Shown here in pieces: positions 14,231 through 23,850 of a stretch of DNA of 33,444 nt (its first letter is position 1; each line of letters starts with the position of its first letter). Source of the DNA: Flammeovirgaceae bacterium UBA5008. Its GTDB lineage: Bacteria > Bacteroidota > Bacteroidia > Cytophagales > Cyclobacteriaceae. Under the pieces are notes generated by a model. It had not been told where the DNA came from. It did not search any database and worked only from the letters and a program-made list of their open reading frames with translations. The stretch covers positions 69,199 through 102,642 of the forward strand of contig DGYK01000008.1 of NCBI GenBank assembly GCA_002398365.1, written 5' to 3'. The position numbers and the translations under genes are program-made.

Positions 14231-17200
14231 TTACATCACATCGATGGTAATGGCGCTGACTTGTTTTTGTTTAATGATCTCGTTGAATTTCGGTATTTTA
14301 TCGGTCATCACTTTGTTCAATTGATTTAACTGAACATCAATCTTCTCAGTCACTTCTTTGTACACCGCTTTTACCTGTTCGGTTGGTTTAAAGTCGCTGC
14401 CATCTACTTCCGATCCCAGTGCACCCAGTTTGTTATTCAATCGCACCGGGTAATTCAATGGATCTTGGCCACTGCGATTCTTTGTTTGATACAATGCTTC
14501 TTCAATTTTTTTGATTTCATCTAAAATTGATTTAGCCAAGTCCGTAGCATCTTTCATATCTTCTTTGCCCTTCATCGGTTCGGTTACGCGATTGATTTGC
14601 TCACGCGTAGTGCGAATTTGTTTGATCGCTTTATTCGTCTCGGTGAGTTTATCGCGCACCGCAATGGAGAAATCAAATTGTGCTTGGATGTCTGCCATCG
14701 AGCCACTGGTACGAGGGTCTTTCAAAATTTCAAATTCTGTTTCAGACGATTTACCATTCACCGTCAATTTAGCTTTATAAATTCCGGGTACAGCCTTTGG
14801 GCCGGTGAGCGATGCGGCCCACATAATCAAACCTTCAAATCCTTCTGCATCCGAATAGCGCATGTTCCAAACAAATTTGTTCATGCCTTGTTTGATTTTT
14901 AACTCTTCTTCTTTGGCTTTCTTGTCGGGCTTAGTCGAGAATTTTTTAATCAACTTTCCGGAGGATTCTAAGATTTCTAATGAAGCTACGGTTTTGGTTG
15001 TGTCTTTCAGGAAATAATGAATCATCACACCATTGCTGTGATTCACACCTTCTGTCTTAGGCTGGCCTCTTCGTCCGGCTTGTCCGCCATTCATACGGTA
15101 GCTGGGCATTGGTTTAAACAAATACACATCGCTGCTCGCCACGGTTTGATTCAGTTGATGAAGTGGAGTGATGTCGTCAATCAACCAGAAGCTTCTTCCT
15201 TGTGTCGCTGCAATCAGGTTGTCGTTTTTGATCGTAAGATCCGTAATCGGCACAGTTGGCAAGTTGAGTTGAAATGGTTTCCAGCTTGCGCCATCATCAA
15301 ATGAAATGTACATACCAAACTCGGTTCCAGCATAAAGTAAACCGGGTCTTTTTTGGTCGGCACGAACCACACGTGTGAAATGCGTTGGGTCGATGCCATC
15401 GGTAATTTTTGTCCACGTTTTTCCGTAGTCTTTGGTTTTGAACAAATACGGTTTAGCATCTCCCGACTTGTAACTAGTCGTGGCAACGTATGCACCACCT
15501 TTTACAAACGGATCAAACTCAATGCTATTCACCATCGTCCACTCCGGCATTCCGGTAACGGAAAGCTTTTCCCATTTCTTACCACCATCGCGGGTGATGT
15601 GTAGTAATCCATCATCCGATCCGGCAATGATCAGGTCTTTTTCGTAAGGCGATTCAGCCACTGCGAAAATGGTGCAGTAATATTCTACGGCTGTATTGTC
15701 TTTGGTAATCGGTCCACCGGAAGGCCCCAATTTGCTCGGATCATTGCGCGTCAAATCCGGACTCACTAATTCCCAACTTTCACCGCCATTGTAACTTACA
15801 TGCAAATGCTGAGACGCTGCATACAACTTTTTAGGATTGTGTGGTGAAAAGAAAATCGGGAAGTTCCACTGAAAGCGATATTTCGCGCCTTCAGCTCCAT
15901 GGCCCATCGGGTTATCCGGCCACGCATTGATATTGCGCTCTTCGCCCGTAGCGTGATTACGCATGGTCAAAAAGCCATCGTAACTGCCACCGTAAATAAT
16001 GTCATTGTTAGTTGGGTCTACTGCAATGTGGCCGCTTTCACCACCGGCTGTAGGTTCCCAATCGCGCATGCCAATTGAAAATCCATCCGTGCGATGGGCA
16101 ATGCGAATCGTGCTGTTGTCTTGTTGTGCACCGTAAATGCGATAAGGAAAATGATTGTCGGTAACTACGCGATAAAATTGTGCAGTGGGTTGGTTCTCGT
16201 AGGTAGACCAGTTTTCGCCACCATCAAAAGAAATCTGCGCACCTCCGTCATCGGCAATTGCTTGACGTTGGTTATCTTCCGGAGCTATCCAGAAATCATG
16301 ATGATCGCCATGCGGTGCATTGTAGGATTGGAAGGTTTTACCACCGTCTTTGGATCGGTGATACGAAACGTTCATCACGTACACCATATCCTCATCTTTC
16401 GTGTCGGCATAAATTTTTGTGTAATACCACGCGCGCTGACGTAAGTTACGATCGTCATTCATTTTTCGCCAAGTCTGTCCGCCATCATCAGAGCGATACA
16501 CACCACCATTGTCATTTTCAATCATCGCAAATACGCGATTAGAATTTACCGGAGACACCGCCACACCGGAGATACCCCAGATGCCTTTGGGCAATCCCTC
16601 GTTGGCTGAAATATTTTTCCAGGTTTCGCCACCATCAGTGCTTTTGTAAATAGCAGATCCCTCACCACCACTTTCCAAACTATAAGGCGTTCTGCGAATG
16701 CGCCACATCGAGGCAAACAGAATGCGTGGGTTATTGGGATCCATACATAAGTCAACAGCTCCGGCATCAGCATTGGCAAACAATACGCGCTTCCAGTTTT
16801 TACCACCATCTTCACTTTTATAAACACCTCTTTCTTGTGATGATTTAAATAAATCGCCCAATACCGCAGCATAGACGATATCCGGATTTTTAGGATGAAT
16901 GCGAATCCGCGGAATGTGTCGTGATTCTTTCAGTCCGCTGAGGCTCCACGTTTTTCCAGCGTCCGTAGATTTCCAAACTCCATGGCCATACGAAACATTG
17001 CCTCGCACGGTTCCTTCTCCCTGACCTACGTAAATGACGTTATTGTCCCAATCGCTCACCGCGATGGAACCAATGGAACTTCCAAAGAAGCCATCGGAAA
17101 TATTGGACCAAGTGTTTCCACCATCATTCGTTTTCCACACTCCGCCACCCGTGGCTCCCATATAATACAGGTTAGGTTTACCCGGCACACCCGTCACGGC

Positions 17201-17359
17201 TGCTGCGCGTCCGCCTCGGTAGGGTCCGATGCTTCGCCACTCAAGGGCGTTGTACAATTTTTCATCGAAAGTAAGTGTAGGGGACTTCGCTTCTTTCTTT
17301 TGAGCACTCCCAACAAGAGTTGCTGACAGAAAGAAAACGACCCAATAAATTTGCTTCAT
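14231..17359 (-). CDS. Exported sortilin/VPS10-like BNR-repeat propeller protein
   Basis: The 1042-aa protein has a signal peptide (MKQIYWVVFFLSATLVGSAQ) and then a large propeller region with many Asp-box motifs of the S-x-DGG-x-TW type (KTNDGGNTW, KSTDAGKTW, KSEDGGKNW, KSTDGGETW, RSDDGGQTW, SFDGGENW, ITRDGGKKW, SFDDGASW). The opening ALEWRSIGPYRGGRAAAVTGV is typical of the Bacteroidota sortilin N-terminal/BNR family, often called glycosyl hydrolase without proof. The last 150 residues are helical and charged. There is no T9SS sorting domain at the C terminus (it ends AITIDVM), so it should stay periplasmic or leave by another route. Substrate unknown. It converges with porU2. Confidence 0.85.
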   Translation of the reverse strand: MKQIYWVVFFLSATLVGSAQKKEAKSPTLTFDEKLYNALEWRSIGPYRGGRAAAVTGVPGKPNLYYMGATGGGVWKTNDGGNTWSNISDGFFGSSIGSIAVSDWDNNVIYVGQGEGTVRGNVSYGHGVWKSTDAGKTWSLSGLKESRHIPRIRIHPKNPDIVYAAVLGDLFKSSQERGVYKSEDGGKNWKRVLFANADAGAVDLCMDPNNPRILFASMWRIRRTPYSLESGGEGSAIYKSTDGGETWKNISANEGLPKGIWGISGVAVSPVNSNRVFAMIENDNGGVYRSDDGGQTWRKMNDDRNLRQRAWYYTKIYADTKDEDMVYVMNVSYHRSKDGGKTFQSYNAPHGDHHDFWIAPEDNQRQAIADDGGAQISFDGGENWSTYENQPTAQFYRVVTDNHFPYRIYGAQQDNSTIRIAHRTDGFSIGMRDWEPTAGGESGHIAVDPTNNDIIYGGSYDGFLTMRNHATGEERNINAWPDNPMGHGAEGAKYRFQWNFPIFFSPHNPKKLYAASQHLHVSYNGGESWELVSPDLTRNDPSKLGPSGGPITKDNTAVEYYCTIFAVAESPYEKDLIIAGSDDGLLHITRDGGKKWEKLSVTGMPEWTMVNSIEFDPFVKGGAYVATTSYKSGDAKPYLFKTKDYGKTWTKITDGIDPTHFTRVVRADQKRPGLLYAGTEFGMYISFDDGASWKPFQLNLPTVPITDLTIKNDNLIAATQGRSFWLIDDITPLHQLNQTVASSDVYLFKPMPSYRMNGGQAGRRGQPKTEGVNHSNGVMIHYFLKDTTKTVASLEILESSGKLIKKFSTKPDKKAKEEELKIKQGMNKFVWNMRYSDAEGFEGLIMWAASLTGPKAVPGIYKAKLTVNGKSSETEFEILKDPRTSGSMADIQAQFDFSIAVRDKLTETNKAIKQIRTTREQINRVTEPMKGKEDMKDATDLAKSILDEIKKIEEALYQTKNRSGQDPLNYPVRLNNKLGALGSEVDGSDFKPTEQVKAVYKEVTEKIDVQLNQLNKVMTDKIPKFNEIIKQKQVSAITIDVM

Positions 17360-17464
17360 AATAGAATTGATTTAGGCTTTAGAGCACAGTATAAGATAAA
17401 GATAAGAATATCGCCATGAGATTTTTATAGGTGGCAAAATGCAGGTAAGGGAAGGAGAGAAATG

Positions 17465-17479
17465 GAATATTCAATATTC
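17465..17479. promoter_or_regulatory. 15-nt palindrome upstream of the MFS gene
   Basis: GAATATT-C-AATATTC is a perfect 7-1-7 palindrome 25 nt before the ATG at 17505, in the short divergent region shared with the BNR gene. It could be an operator. AT-rich palindromes also arise by chance, so the call is weak. Confidence 0.3.
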
Positions 17480-17504
17480 TGATTTATTTTAACACAAAAT
17501 TACT

Positions 17505-18731
17505 ATGGAACAACGAAGCCTTAAGCCTCTTTTTAGCGTGCCGGTGATTGTAGCGGCACTCGGGTACTTTGTAGACATCTACGACTTGCTCCTGTTTAGC
17601 ATCGTGCGGAAACCAAGTTTAGCCAGTATGGGCGTGGCCGAGACAGATTTGCTAAGTCAGGGTGAATTTTTGTTGCAGGTACAAATGACCGGCTTATTGA
17701 TAGGAGGGTTGATTTGGGGAATCATGGGTGATAAGCGAGGAAGACTTTCCGTGTTGTTTGGTTCTATCTTACTGTATTCATTGGCCAATATTGCCAATGG
17801 ATTTGTCACTACGGTGGATCAATATGCCGTGTTGCGATTTATTGCCGGTATTGGTTTAGCCGGTGAGTTAGGAGCCGGAATTACACTCGTATCAGAGTCG
17901 TTGCCGCCTCGCTTGCGCGGATATGGTACTACATTGGTAGCAGCCGTGGGATTGCTGGGAGCGGTGTTGGCAAACTTTATAGCGAAACATTTTGATTGGC
18001 AGATTGCCTATTTCATTGGAGGGGGATTGGGTTTGTTATTGCTGATCGCACGGGTAAGTGTTTTTGAATCAGGTATATTTTTAAAAGTAAAAGAGTCCAC
18101 CGTGCAGCGCGGCAACTTCTTTCAATTATTTAATCAGAAGGAACGCTTTATCAAATTCATGGGCTGTATTTTTATTGCACTTCCCATTTGGTTTGTCATC
18201 GGCATCCTCATTACGTTTTCTCCCGAGTTCGCGAAAGCCTTGGGTGTGGAAGGTGTTATTTCTGCCGGAGATGCGGTGATGTACAGTTACCTTGGATTGG
18301 CGGCCGGAGATATGGTGAGCGGGCTGATTAGTCAGGCGTGGCGCTCTCGTAAGAAAGTGGTTTCTACCTTCATCTTTCTCACCATGATTTTTGTGGGATG
18401 GTATTTATTCTCGCCCTACAAAAGTGTAGATGGTTTTTATGTGAATTGCTTTTTACTTGGGTTTGGTGTGGGCTATTGGGCCTTGTTTGTTACCATTGCT
18501 GCCGAACAATTTGGCACCAATCTGCGCTCCACCGTTACCACTTCCGTTCCCAACTTTATTCGGGGCACGGTTGTTCCGCTCACCTTGATTTTTAAATTCT
18601 TACGTCCGCAGATGGGTATTGTTAATGGTGCTTTGGTGGTGGGTATCGGCACGGTAATCATTGCCTTTTTCGCGTTGCGGTTGATTGGCGAAACCTTTGG
18701 ACGCGACCTGAATTTTGTCGAAAAAGACTAA
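17505..18731 (+). CDS. MFS transporter, sugar/metabolite-type
   Basis: The 408-aa protein is an MFS transporter with about twelve helices. It has the cytoplasmic loop motif GDKRGRLSVLFGSILLY between helices 2 and 3, RFIAGIGLAGELGAGITLVSE in helix 4-5, the ESLPPRLRGYGTT motif before helix 5, and a central cytoplasmic loop (LFNQKERFIKF). The acidic YFVDIYDLLLF in helix 1 and the SE-PP-RG loop are typical of the metabolite:H+ symporter subgroup for sugars, aromatic acids or dicarboxylates. The substrate cannot be read from the sequence. It is transcribed alone; a 267-nt gap precedes the kinase pair. Confidence 0.85.
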   Translation: MEQRSLKPLFSVPVIVAALGYFVDIYDLLLFSIVRKPSLASMGVAETDLLSQGEFLLQVQMTGLLIGGLIWGIMGDKRGRLSVLFGSILLYSLANIANGFVTTVDQYAVLRFIAGIGLAGELGAGITLVSESLPPRLRGYGTTLVAAVGLLGAVLANFIAKHFDWQIAYFIGGGLGLLLLIARVSVFESGIFLKVKESTVQRGNFFQLFNQKERFIKFMGCIFIALPIWFVIGILITFSPEFAKALGVEGVISAGDAVMYSYLGLAAGDMVSGLISQAWRSRKKVVSTFIFLTMIFVGWYLFSPYKSVDGFYVNCFLLGFGVGYWALFVTIAAEQFGTNLRSTVTTSVPNFIRGTVVPLTLIFKFLRPQMGIVNGALVVGIGTVIIAFFALRLIGETFGRDLNFVEKD

Positions 18732-18894
18732 TTTCTTTGTCAGGATTCAAGAAGGTCAATCTATTTTTCTTCTTTTTAATAGAATAACCTACACCGCATT
18801 TTAATTCGCTGGGTTTCTTAGTATTTTGTCCTAACGAAAAGCAGAAACCTAGGACGGCTGGGGTGCTGCTCTTTCAATTTTAAACAGAATTTAC

Positions 18895-18924
18895 ATTGGA
18901 CATGAAACTCCCCACTCTTCCAAT
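18895..18924. repeat. 6-bp inverted repeat in the gap before the kinase operon
   Basis: ATTGGA (18895-18900) and TCCAAT (18919-18924) flank an 18-nt spacer. The 267-nt gap from the MFS stop to 18999 shows no other gene or clear promoter consensus. The repeat may be a regulator site, but arms this short are weak evidence. Confidence 0.2.
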
Positions 18925-18998
18925 CCAAAATACTTTGCGTTCTGACCTTCTATTTGGGCAAAGTCTAAAATTCAATACTCGCTGTGCCGGTAAAAGTA

Positions 18999-20636
18999 AT
19001 GGATAAGACCATGAACGTTTTTTACCAATTTTTTATTGGACGTTTCCTTCCAGATGATGAAGAATACTCCCGTGCCCGACTGATCGTCAACTTTATCATC
19101 ATTTCGATTGCCATCTCTATTGGTTTCGCTTTGTTACATCACCAATTTCAGTTTCATATACCCCAATGGCTTTTTGTCTCTTTTGCAGAAATCTTGTTTC
19201 TTGTCTTATTCCTATTTCGCGCTCCTTTATCCATTTCGCTCTTGGCCCATGTGATCATTGGGATGGTATGGTCTGGTTTTCTAATAGGAATCAGTTATTC
19301 GGGAGGAATTTATTCAATGGTTATTCCTTGGCTACTTCTGATGCCATTGATGGCAAATCTATTGATACACCGCAAAGCAGCCATGATTTGGATGATCCTA
19401 TCGGCACTGTCCCTAATTTATTTTATGTTCTTTTTTGATAGCCAGCCCATGATGGGCGATCCAAAATCTTCCTGGCGATCATTGATTGGTAATATGGGGT
19501 TGGTGATTGTAATTTTTTTGTTTACCGAATCCTTTTCTCGATCCAAAGCGCGTTTGCTTCAGGCGTTGAAGGTAAGTAATGCGGATCTCTTTGAACAGAA
19601 AGAGGAGGTGCTCACCCAAAACGAAGAACTCACCCAACAACGTGATGAGATAACCATCCAGCGTCAGCATATTGAAGAACAGAATGTGCAATTGCGTAAA
19701 CAGTTTGAGCAAATCGAAAAGACCAATGCGGAGCTGGCCTTGCGTGCCTCCGAGATATTTAACCGCAATGCAACGTTAGAAGAGCACTGGCATACATTAC
19801 TCAGTATATCAAAAAGTAGAAGCGTAAATTTTGGTGACAGTGTAGAAGCTTTGCGTCTGGTTACCCAGACAGCTGCACAAAGCCTGAAGACCGACCGCGT
19901 GAGTGTTTGGCAATACCAACCCGAATCGAATAGTATCAAGTGCCTGCTTTTGTACGAGGCGGCTACCAATAGTTTTACACAAGATGAGGAGTTACAAGGA
20001 AAAGAATTTCCCCGCTACTTCGAAGCGCTCATGAAAGAGGAAGTAATTCCTGCCGATGAAGCGGAGACAGATTCTTACACCTTTGAATTTAAAGAAAGTT
20101 ATCTCCGCCCACGCCACATTCAATCGATGTTGGACACACCTTACTTTTTAGATGGTAAACTAGGAGGTGTAATCTGTTGTGAGCATCATGAGCAGCGCCA
20201 TTGGCTGCCGGAAGACATCATCTTTGCACAGGCACTTTCAGACATCGTTTCTCTTATTTTTCGAGCTACTCAACGCAGACAATACGAAGCGCGCATCCGC
20301 GAACAGAAGAAAGAGATTACGCGCATCAACCAAAGTTTAGAACAACGAATCAAAGAGCGCACCCAAGAATTGGAAACCCAGAATCAGCAATTGGCAGAAT
20401 ATGCATTCATCAATTCGCATTTACTTCGAGCTCCGCTTTGTCGGATGCTGGGTCTTATCCATCTGATTGAAGTTTCTGATTTAAAAATGAAGGAAATGGA
20501 ATTGATTAATCACCTCAAAAAATCAGGTAACGAATTGGATGATGTAGTGAAGCGGATCAACAAGGCCATTGAAAATGGCGACCACTTTGGGCGTGAACAT
20601 TTGGACAATAATGATAACTTTACACCCAATTTATGA
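18999..20636 (+). CDS. Membrane sensor histidine kinase lacking its ATPase domain (TM-coiled coil-GAF-DHp)
   Basis: The 545-aa protein has a hydrophobic part with about six helices (residues 20-177), a long charged coiled coil (about 190-257, rich in QNEELTQQRDEI-like heptads), a GAF domain (about 278-425: TDRVSVWQYQ to DGKLGGVICCEH), a second coiled coil, and a dimerisation/phosphoacceptor-like segment AYAFINSHLLRAPLCRMLGL-type with His474 in the H-box position. The protein then ends without any HATPase domain. Its TGA overlaps the next gene's ATG as ATGA. It probably forms a pair with that complete kinase, which could phosphorylate it, or it works only as a sensor. The ATG at 18999 is favoured; GTG 18984 and ATG 19011 are possible. 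Confidence 0.85.
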   Translation: MDKTMNVFYQFFIGRFLPDDEEYSRARLIVNFIIISIAISIGFALLHHQFQFHIPQWLFVSFAEILFLVLFLFRAPLSISLLAHVIIGMVWSGFLIGISYSGGIYSMVIPWLLLMPLMANLLIHRKAAMIWMILSALSLIYFMFFFDSQPMMGDPKSSWRSLIGNMGLVIVIFLFTESFSRSKARLLQALKVSNADLFEQKEEVLTQNEELTQQRDEITIQRQHIEEQNVQLRKQFEQIEKTNAELALRASEIFNRNATLEEHWHTLLSISKSRSVNFGDSVEALRLVTQTAAQSLKTDRVSVWQYQPESNSIKCLLLYEAATNSFTQDEELQGKEFPRYFEALMKEEVIPADEAETDSYTFEFKESYLRPRHIQSMLDTPYFLDGKLGGVICCEHHEQRHWLPEDIIFAQALSDIVSLIFRATQRRQYEARIREQKKEITRINQSLEQRIKERTQELETQNQQLAEYAFINSHLLRAPLCRMLGLIHLIEVSDLKMKEMELINHLKKSGNELDDVVKRINKAIENGDHFGREHLDNNDNFTPNL

Positions 20637-22693
20637 TGAGGAAAATCCTTTGGGTTGTACTCATTCTTTCGCTGCATTTCCCCGCTGTGGCTCAAAATCG
20701 ATCCTTGATTGATAGCCTGAGGAATCAGCTAAGCAATGAGGAAAGCGAGGTTCAATTTAATGTACTGACCGCGTTGGCATGGGAGTATCGCTTTGCAGCT
20801 CCGGATACGACCGTTTATTATTGCACAAAAGCCTTTGATCTGGGCACTCGACTGCAACTTAAACTAAACCTCGCCAAACCACTGAATTTTCTGGGCGTTG
20901 CCTACAACTACAAAGGTGACCGGATTAAAGCATTTGAGTTCTACCAAAAGGCAATTCAAACTGCAGAGTCGCAAGCCGATTCCGTTCAAATGGCGTATGC
21001 GAACAATAATATTGGGCGACTGTTATTTGAGCAAGGCGTAGTTGCTAAGTCCTTTAATTACTATGTTAATGCACTTAAACTATTCACAGCAACGAATGAC
21101 CTTTCTGGTATTGCTTACGCGAAACAGAGTCTCGCGAGCCTTTATCGGGTTCAATTGGATTATACCAAAGCTCAGCAATCTTTTAAGGAGGCTCTACAGA
21201 TTCGATTACAACTGAAAAACAGTCGCGATATCATGGCAGCATATAATTATTTAGGTGCCTTGGTTCGAGATAATAATCAAATAGAACTATCGAATGCTTA
21301 TTTTCTAAAGGCCGATTCGGTTGCCCGATTAACAAATGATATCATCAACCTTGCTGAAATCAATATTTTATTAGCTGAAAATTACCTCAAGCTCGATCAA
21401 CTGGATCAGGCGCGTGAATTGGGAACCAAAGGATTTGAAGTGATCAAAAAAATGAACAACCGGAGGATGCTACCCGAAGCGCATCTTTTAATTGGTAAGA
21501 TCTATCTGGCTAAAAAACAATACGGTAATGCGATCAATGAGTTTGCTGCCGCTCTTCGGGTAGCAAAGGAAACGCAGGTTTCTTCGTTTCAAATGGATGC
21601 CTATTTTCAACTTGCCACCACGTCCAGTCTGATGGGCAAAAAGCAGGATGAGATTGGCTACATGAATCATTATCTGGTATTAAAAGATTCTGTGGAAGAC
21701 CTCGAGCTCGCCCGTAAAGTGGAGCGCTTGCAATTCGAGCTTCAAATTGAAACGAAAGAAAAAGAAAATGAACTGTTGAAGCTGCAGAAAGCTCAAACCG
21801 AAGCGGTTATCAGTCGGCAGCGAATAATCAATATTTTTTCGTGGGTAGTGATTATTTTTTTAGCGGTACTGGCCATCATCTACTGGCGTGTCAGCAAACG
21901 CAGGAAAGATATCAACACGCAACTTGCCATTCAGAATCATCAGATTAATGAACACCAGCACGAAATTGCTACCCAGAATGAGGCGCTTTCCAAACGAAAT
22001 AATCTCTTGTCGGAAATTATCAATGAGAAAGATTCCCTCATGAGCGTTGTGGCGCATGACTTAAAAGCGCCTCTCAACCGAATTACCGGACTAGTGCAAC
22101 TTATCGAATTAGACGGTCCGCTGAATGAGCGACAGAAAGATTACGTTTCGAAGATTAAGGAATCGACCAAAGGTGGCTCCAATCTGATTACCGATTTGCT
22201 CGATGTGCATGCCATGGAGGGAAACAACAATTTGCCGATTCCGGTGGTTTTCGATTTGGGGGTTCTCATGAATGAATGCATCAATGCTCAATTGATTGTA
22301 GCGCAAGCCAAAAAAATCACTATTGAAACGAGCACTTCCCCGGCCTCGGTTTTCACCGATAAATCCTATGTGTATCGAATTTTAGAAAACTTACTATCGA
22401 ACGCCATCAAGTTTTCAGTCAGCGGTAGCTCCATTCGTATTCAGGGAGAGGTAAACTCCGGCAAAATCATCTTGAAAGTAAAGGATCAAGGACCCGGATT
22501 TACGGAGGATGATCAACGTAATCTGTACAAGAAATTTAAACGCCTTAGCGCACGACCTACTGCATTAGAAAGTTCGAACGGACTTGGGCTGGCCATTGTC
22601 AAAACATTGGTAGACCGCCTGAATGGCTCCATTGAATTAACGACAAAGCCAAAGGAGGGAAGCGAATTTACCGTTACGCTTCCAGCTCTTTGA
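20633..22693 (+). CDS. TPR-repeat sensor histidine kinase
   Basis: The 686-aa protein has a signal peptide (MMRKILWVVLILSLHFPAVAQ), then a periplasmic region of tetratricopeptide-like repeats (about 45-345, for example NFLGVAYNYKGDRIKAFEFYQKAIQTAE). A coiled coil and one membrane segment follow (about 398-419), then a cytoplasmic coiled coil, a HisKA domain with His475 in SVVAHDLKAPLNR, and an intact HATPase domain: N-box ENLLSNAIKFS (585-595), G1 DQGPGF (618-623) and G2 SSNGLGLAIVK (647-657). It starts by ATGA overlap with the upstream kinase-like gene. No response regulator is adjacent, so both are orphans in this window. Its stop lies 7 nt from that of the convergent methionine gene. Confidence 0.92.
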   Translation: MMRKILWVVLILSLHFPAVAQNRSLIDSLRNQLSNEESEVQFNVLTALAWEYRFAAPDTTVYYCTKAFDLGTRLQLKLNLAKPLNFLGVAYNYKGDRIKAFEFYQKAIQTAESQADSVQMAYANNNIGRLLFEQGVVAKSFNYYVNALKLFTATNDLSGIAYAKQSLASLYRVQLDYTKAQQSFKEALQIRLQLKNSRDIMAAYNYLGALVRDNNQIELSNAYFLKADSVARLTNDIINLAEINILLAENYLKLDQLDQARELGTKGFEVIKKMNNRRMLPEAHLLIGKIYLAKKQYGNAINEFAAALRVAKETQVSSFQMDAYFQLATTSSLMGKKQDEIGYMNHYLVLKDSVEDLELARKVERLQFELQIETKEKENELLKLQKAQTEAVISRQRIINIFSWVVIIFLAVLAIIYWRVSKRRKDINTQLAIQNHQINEHQHEIATQNEALSKRNNLLSEIINEKDSLMSVVAHDLKAPLNRITGLVQLIELDGPLNERQKDYVSKIKESTKGGSNLITDLLDVHAMEGNNNLPIPVVFDLGVLMNECINAQLIVAQAKKITIETSTSPASVFTDKSYVYRILENLLSNAIKFSVSGSSIRIQGEVNSGKIILKVKDQGPGFTEDDQRNLYKKFKRLSARPTALESSNGLGLAIVKTLVDRLNGSIELTTKPKEGSEFTVTLPAL

Positions 22694-22700
22694 TTTCAAT

Positions 22701-23843
22701 TTATTTTGAGAGCGCTTGCTCAAGATCGGCAATCAGATCTTCCACATCTTCTACACCAACACTCAATCGGATCAATGTATCGCTCAATCCATTTTTTATG
22801 CGTTCTTCTTTTGGAATGCTGGCATGCGTCATTGAAGCCGGATGATTGATCAATGATTCCACACCACCCAGTGATTCGGCCAACGAAAACAGGGTGACAC
22901 TTTCCATCAAGCGAATAGCTTTATCTAACTGATCATCTTTCAATGTAAATGAAAGCATTCCTCCAAAGTCTTTCATTTGTTTTTTGGCGATGGCATGATT
23001 TGGATGATCTGTAAATCCGGGCCAGTATACTTTTCCAACTTTCGGATGCTGATGTAGGTATTCGGCAATCTTTTTTCCGTTGTAGCAATGACGCTCCATG
23101 CGAAGATGGAGAGTTTTGATTCCGCGAAGAACCAAAAATGAATCTTGAGGTCCGGGCACTGCGCCACATGAGTTGGCAATGAAAGCTAAATCTTTGTAAA
23201 GGTTTTCGTCATTCACCACCAAGGCACCCATGATCACATCGCTGTGGCCTCCTAAATATTTGGTCACCGAATGCATCACGATGTCCGCACCTAAATCCAA
23301 TGGATTTTGGAGATACGGTGAGGCAAATGTATTATCAACTGCAACTTGAATCTTATGTTTTTTCGCAATGGCCACACAGGCTTCAATGTCGATGATGCGC
23401 ATCAATGGATTGGAAGGCGTTTCCAGCCAAAGCAGTTTGGTCTTTGAATTGATCAAAGGTTCGATGTTCGAAACGTTTGTCAGATCAATAAAGTGAAACT
23501 TGATGCCTGCGCGTTCATATACTTTGGTGAAGAGGCGATACGAACCACCATACAAATCGTTACTTGTAATTACTTCATCACCCGGATTGAGTAAGCGCAA
23601 CACGGCATCGGTAGCACCCATGCCACTCGAAAAGCACAATCCGAATTTTCCGTTTTCTAAAGCAGCAATGTTTTTTTGAAGCTGATTGCGGGTAGGATTG
23701 GCGCCACGTGCGTACGCATAGCCTTTATGCTTGGCTGGTGACTCCTGCACGTAGGTGGAAGTTTGATAAATGGGCGTCATGATGGCACCGGTAGTAGGAT
23801 CGGGTTCTACACCTGCATGAATGGCTTTCGTTCCGAATTTCAT
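22701..23843 (-). CDS. Cystathionine gamma-synthase / gamma-lyase family PLP enzyme
   Basis: The 380-aa product is a Cys/Met-metabolism PLP enzyme. It begins MKFGTKAIHAGVEPDPTTGA, has the PIYQTSTYVQESP motif, RGANPTRNQLQ (the Tyr and Arg that bind cofactor phosphate from the partner subunit are nearby), SSGMGATDAVLRLL, and the Schiff-base Lys195 in HSVTKYLGGHSDV. The full length and all signature motifs are present. The family makes or breaks cystathionine in sulphur amino acid metabolism (metB or mccB/cgl type); the sequence by eye does not separate synthase from lyase. It follows the E2 gene on the same strand but is set apart from it by an 80-nt repeat-rich gap. Confidence 0.93.
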   Translation of the reverse strand: MKFGTKAIHAGVEPDPTTGAIMTPIYQTSTYVQESPAKHKGYAYARGANPTRNQLQKNIAALENGKFGLCFSSGMGATDAVLRLLNPGDEVITSNDLYGGSYRLFTKVYERAGIKFHFIDLTNVSNIEPLINSKTKLLWLETPSNPLMRIIDIEACVAIAKKHKIQVAVDNTFASPYLQNPLDLGADIVMHSVTKYLGGHSDVIMGALVVNDENLYKDLAFIANSCGAVPGPQDSFLVLRGIKTLHLRMERHCYNGKKIAEYLHQHPKVGKVYWPGFTDHPNHAIAKKQMKDFGGMLSFTLKDDQLDKAIRLMESVTLFSLAESLGGVESLINHPASMTHASIPKEERIKNGLSDTLIRLSVGVEDVEDLIADLEQALSK

Positions 23844-23850
23844 TTTATGA

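Noticed and set aside
18732..18998. A possible small RNA or riboswitch before the kinase operon
   Set aside because: No known riboswitch core or strong fold was visible; only a 6-bp inverted repeat.
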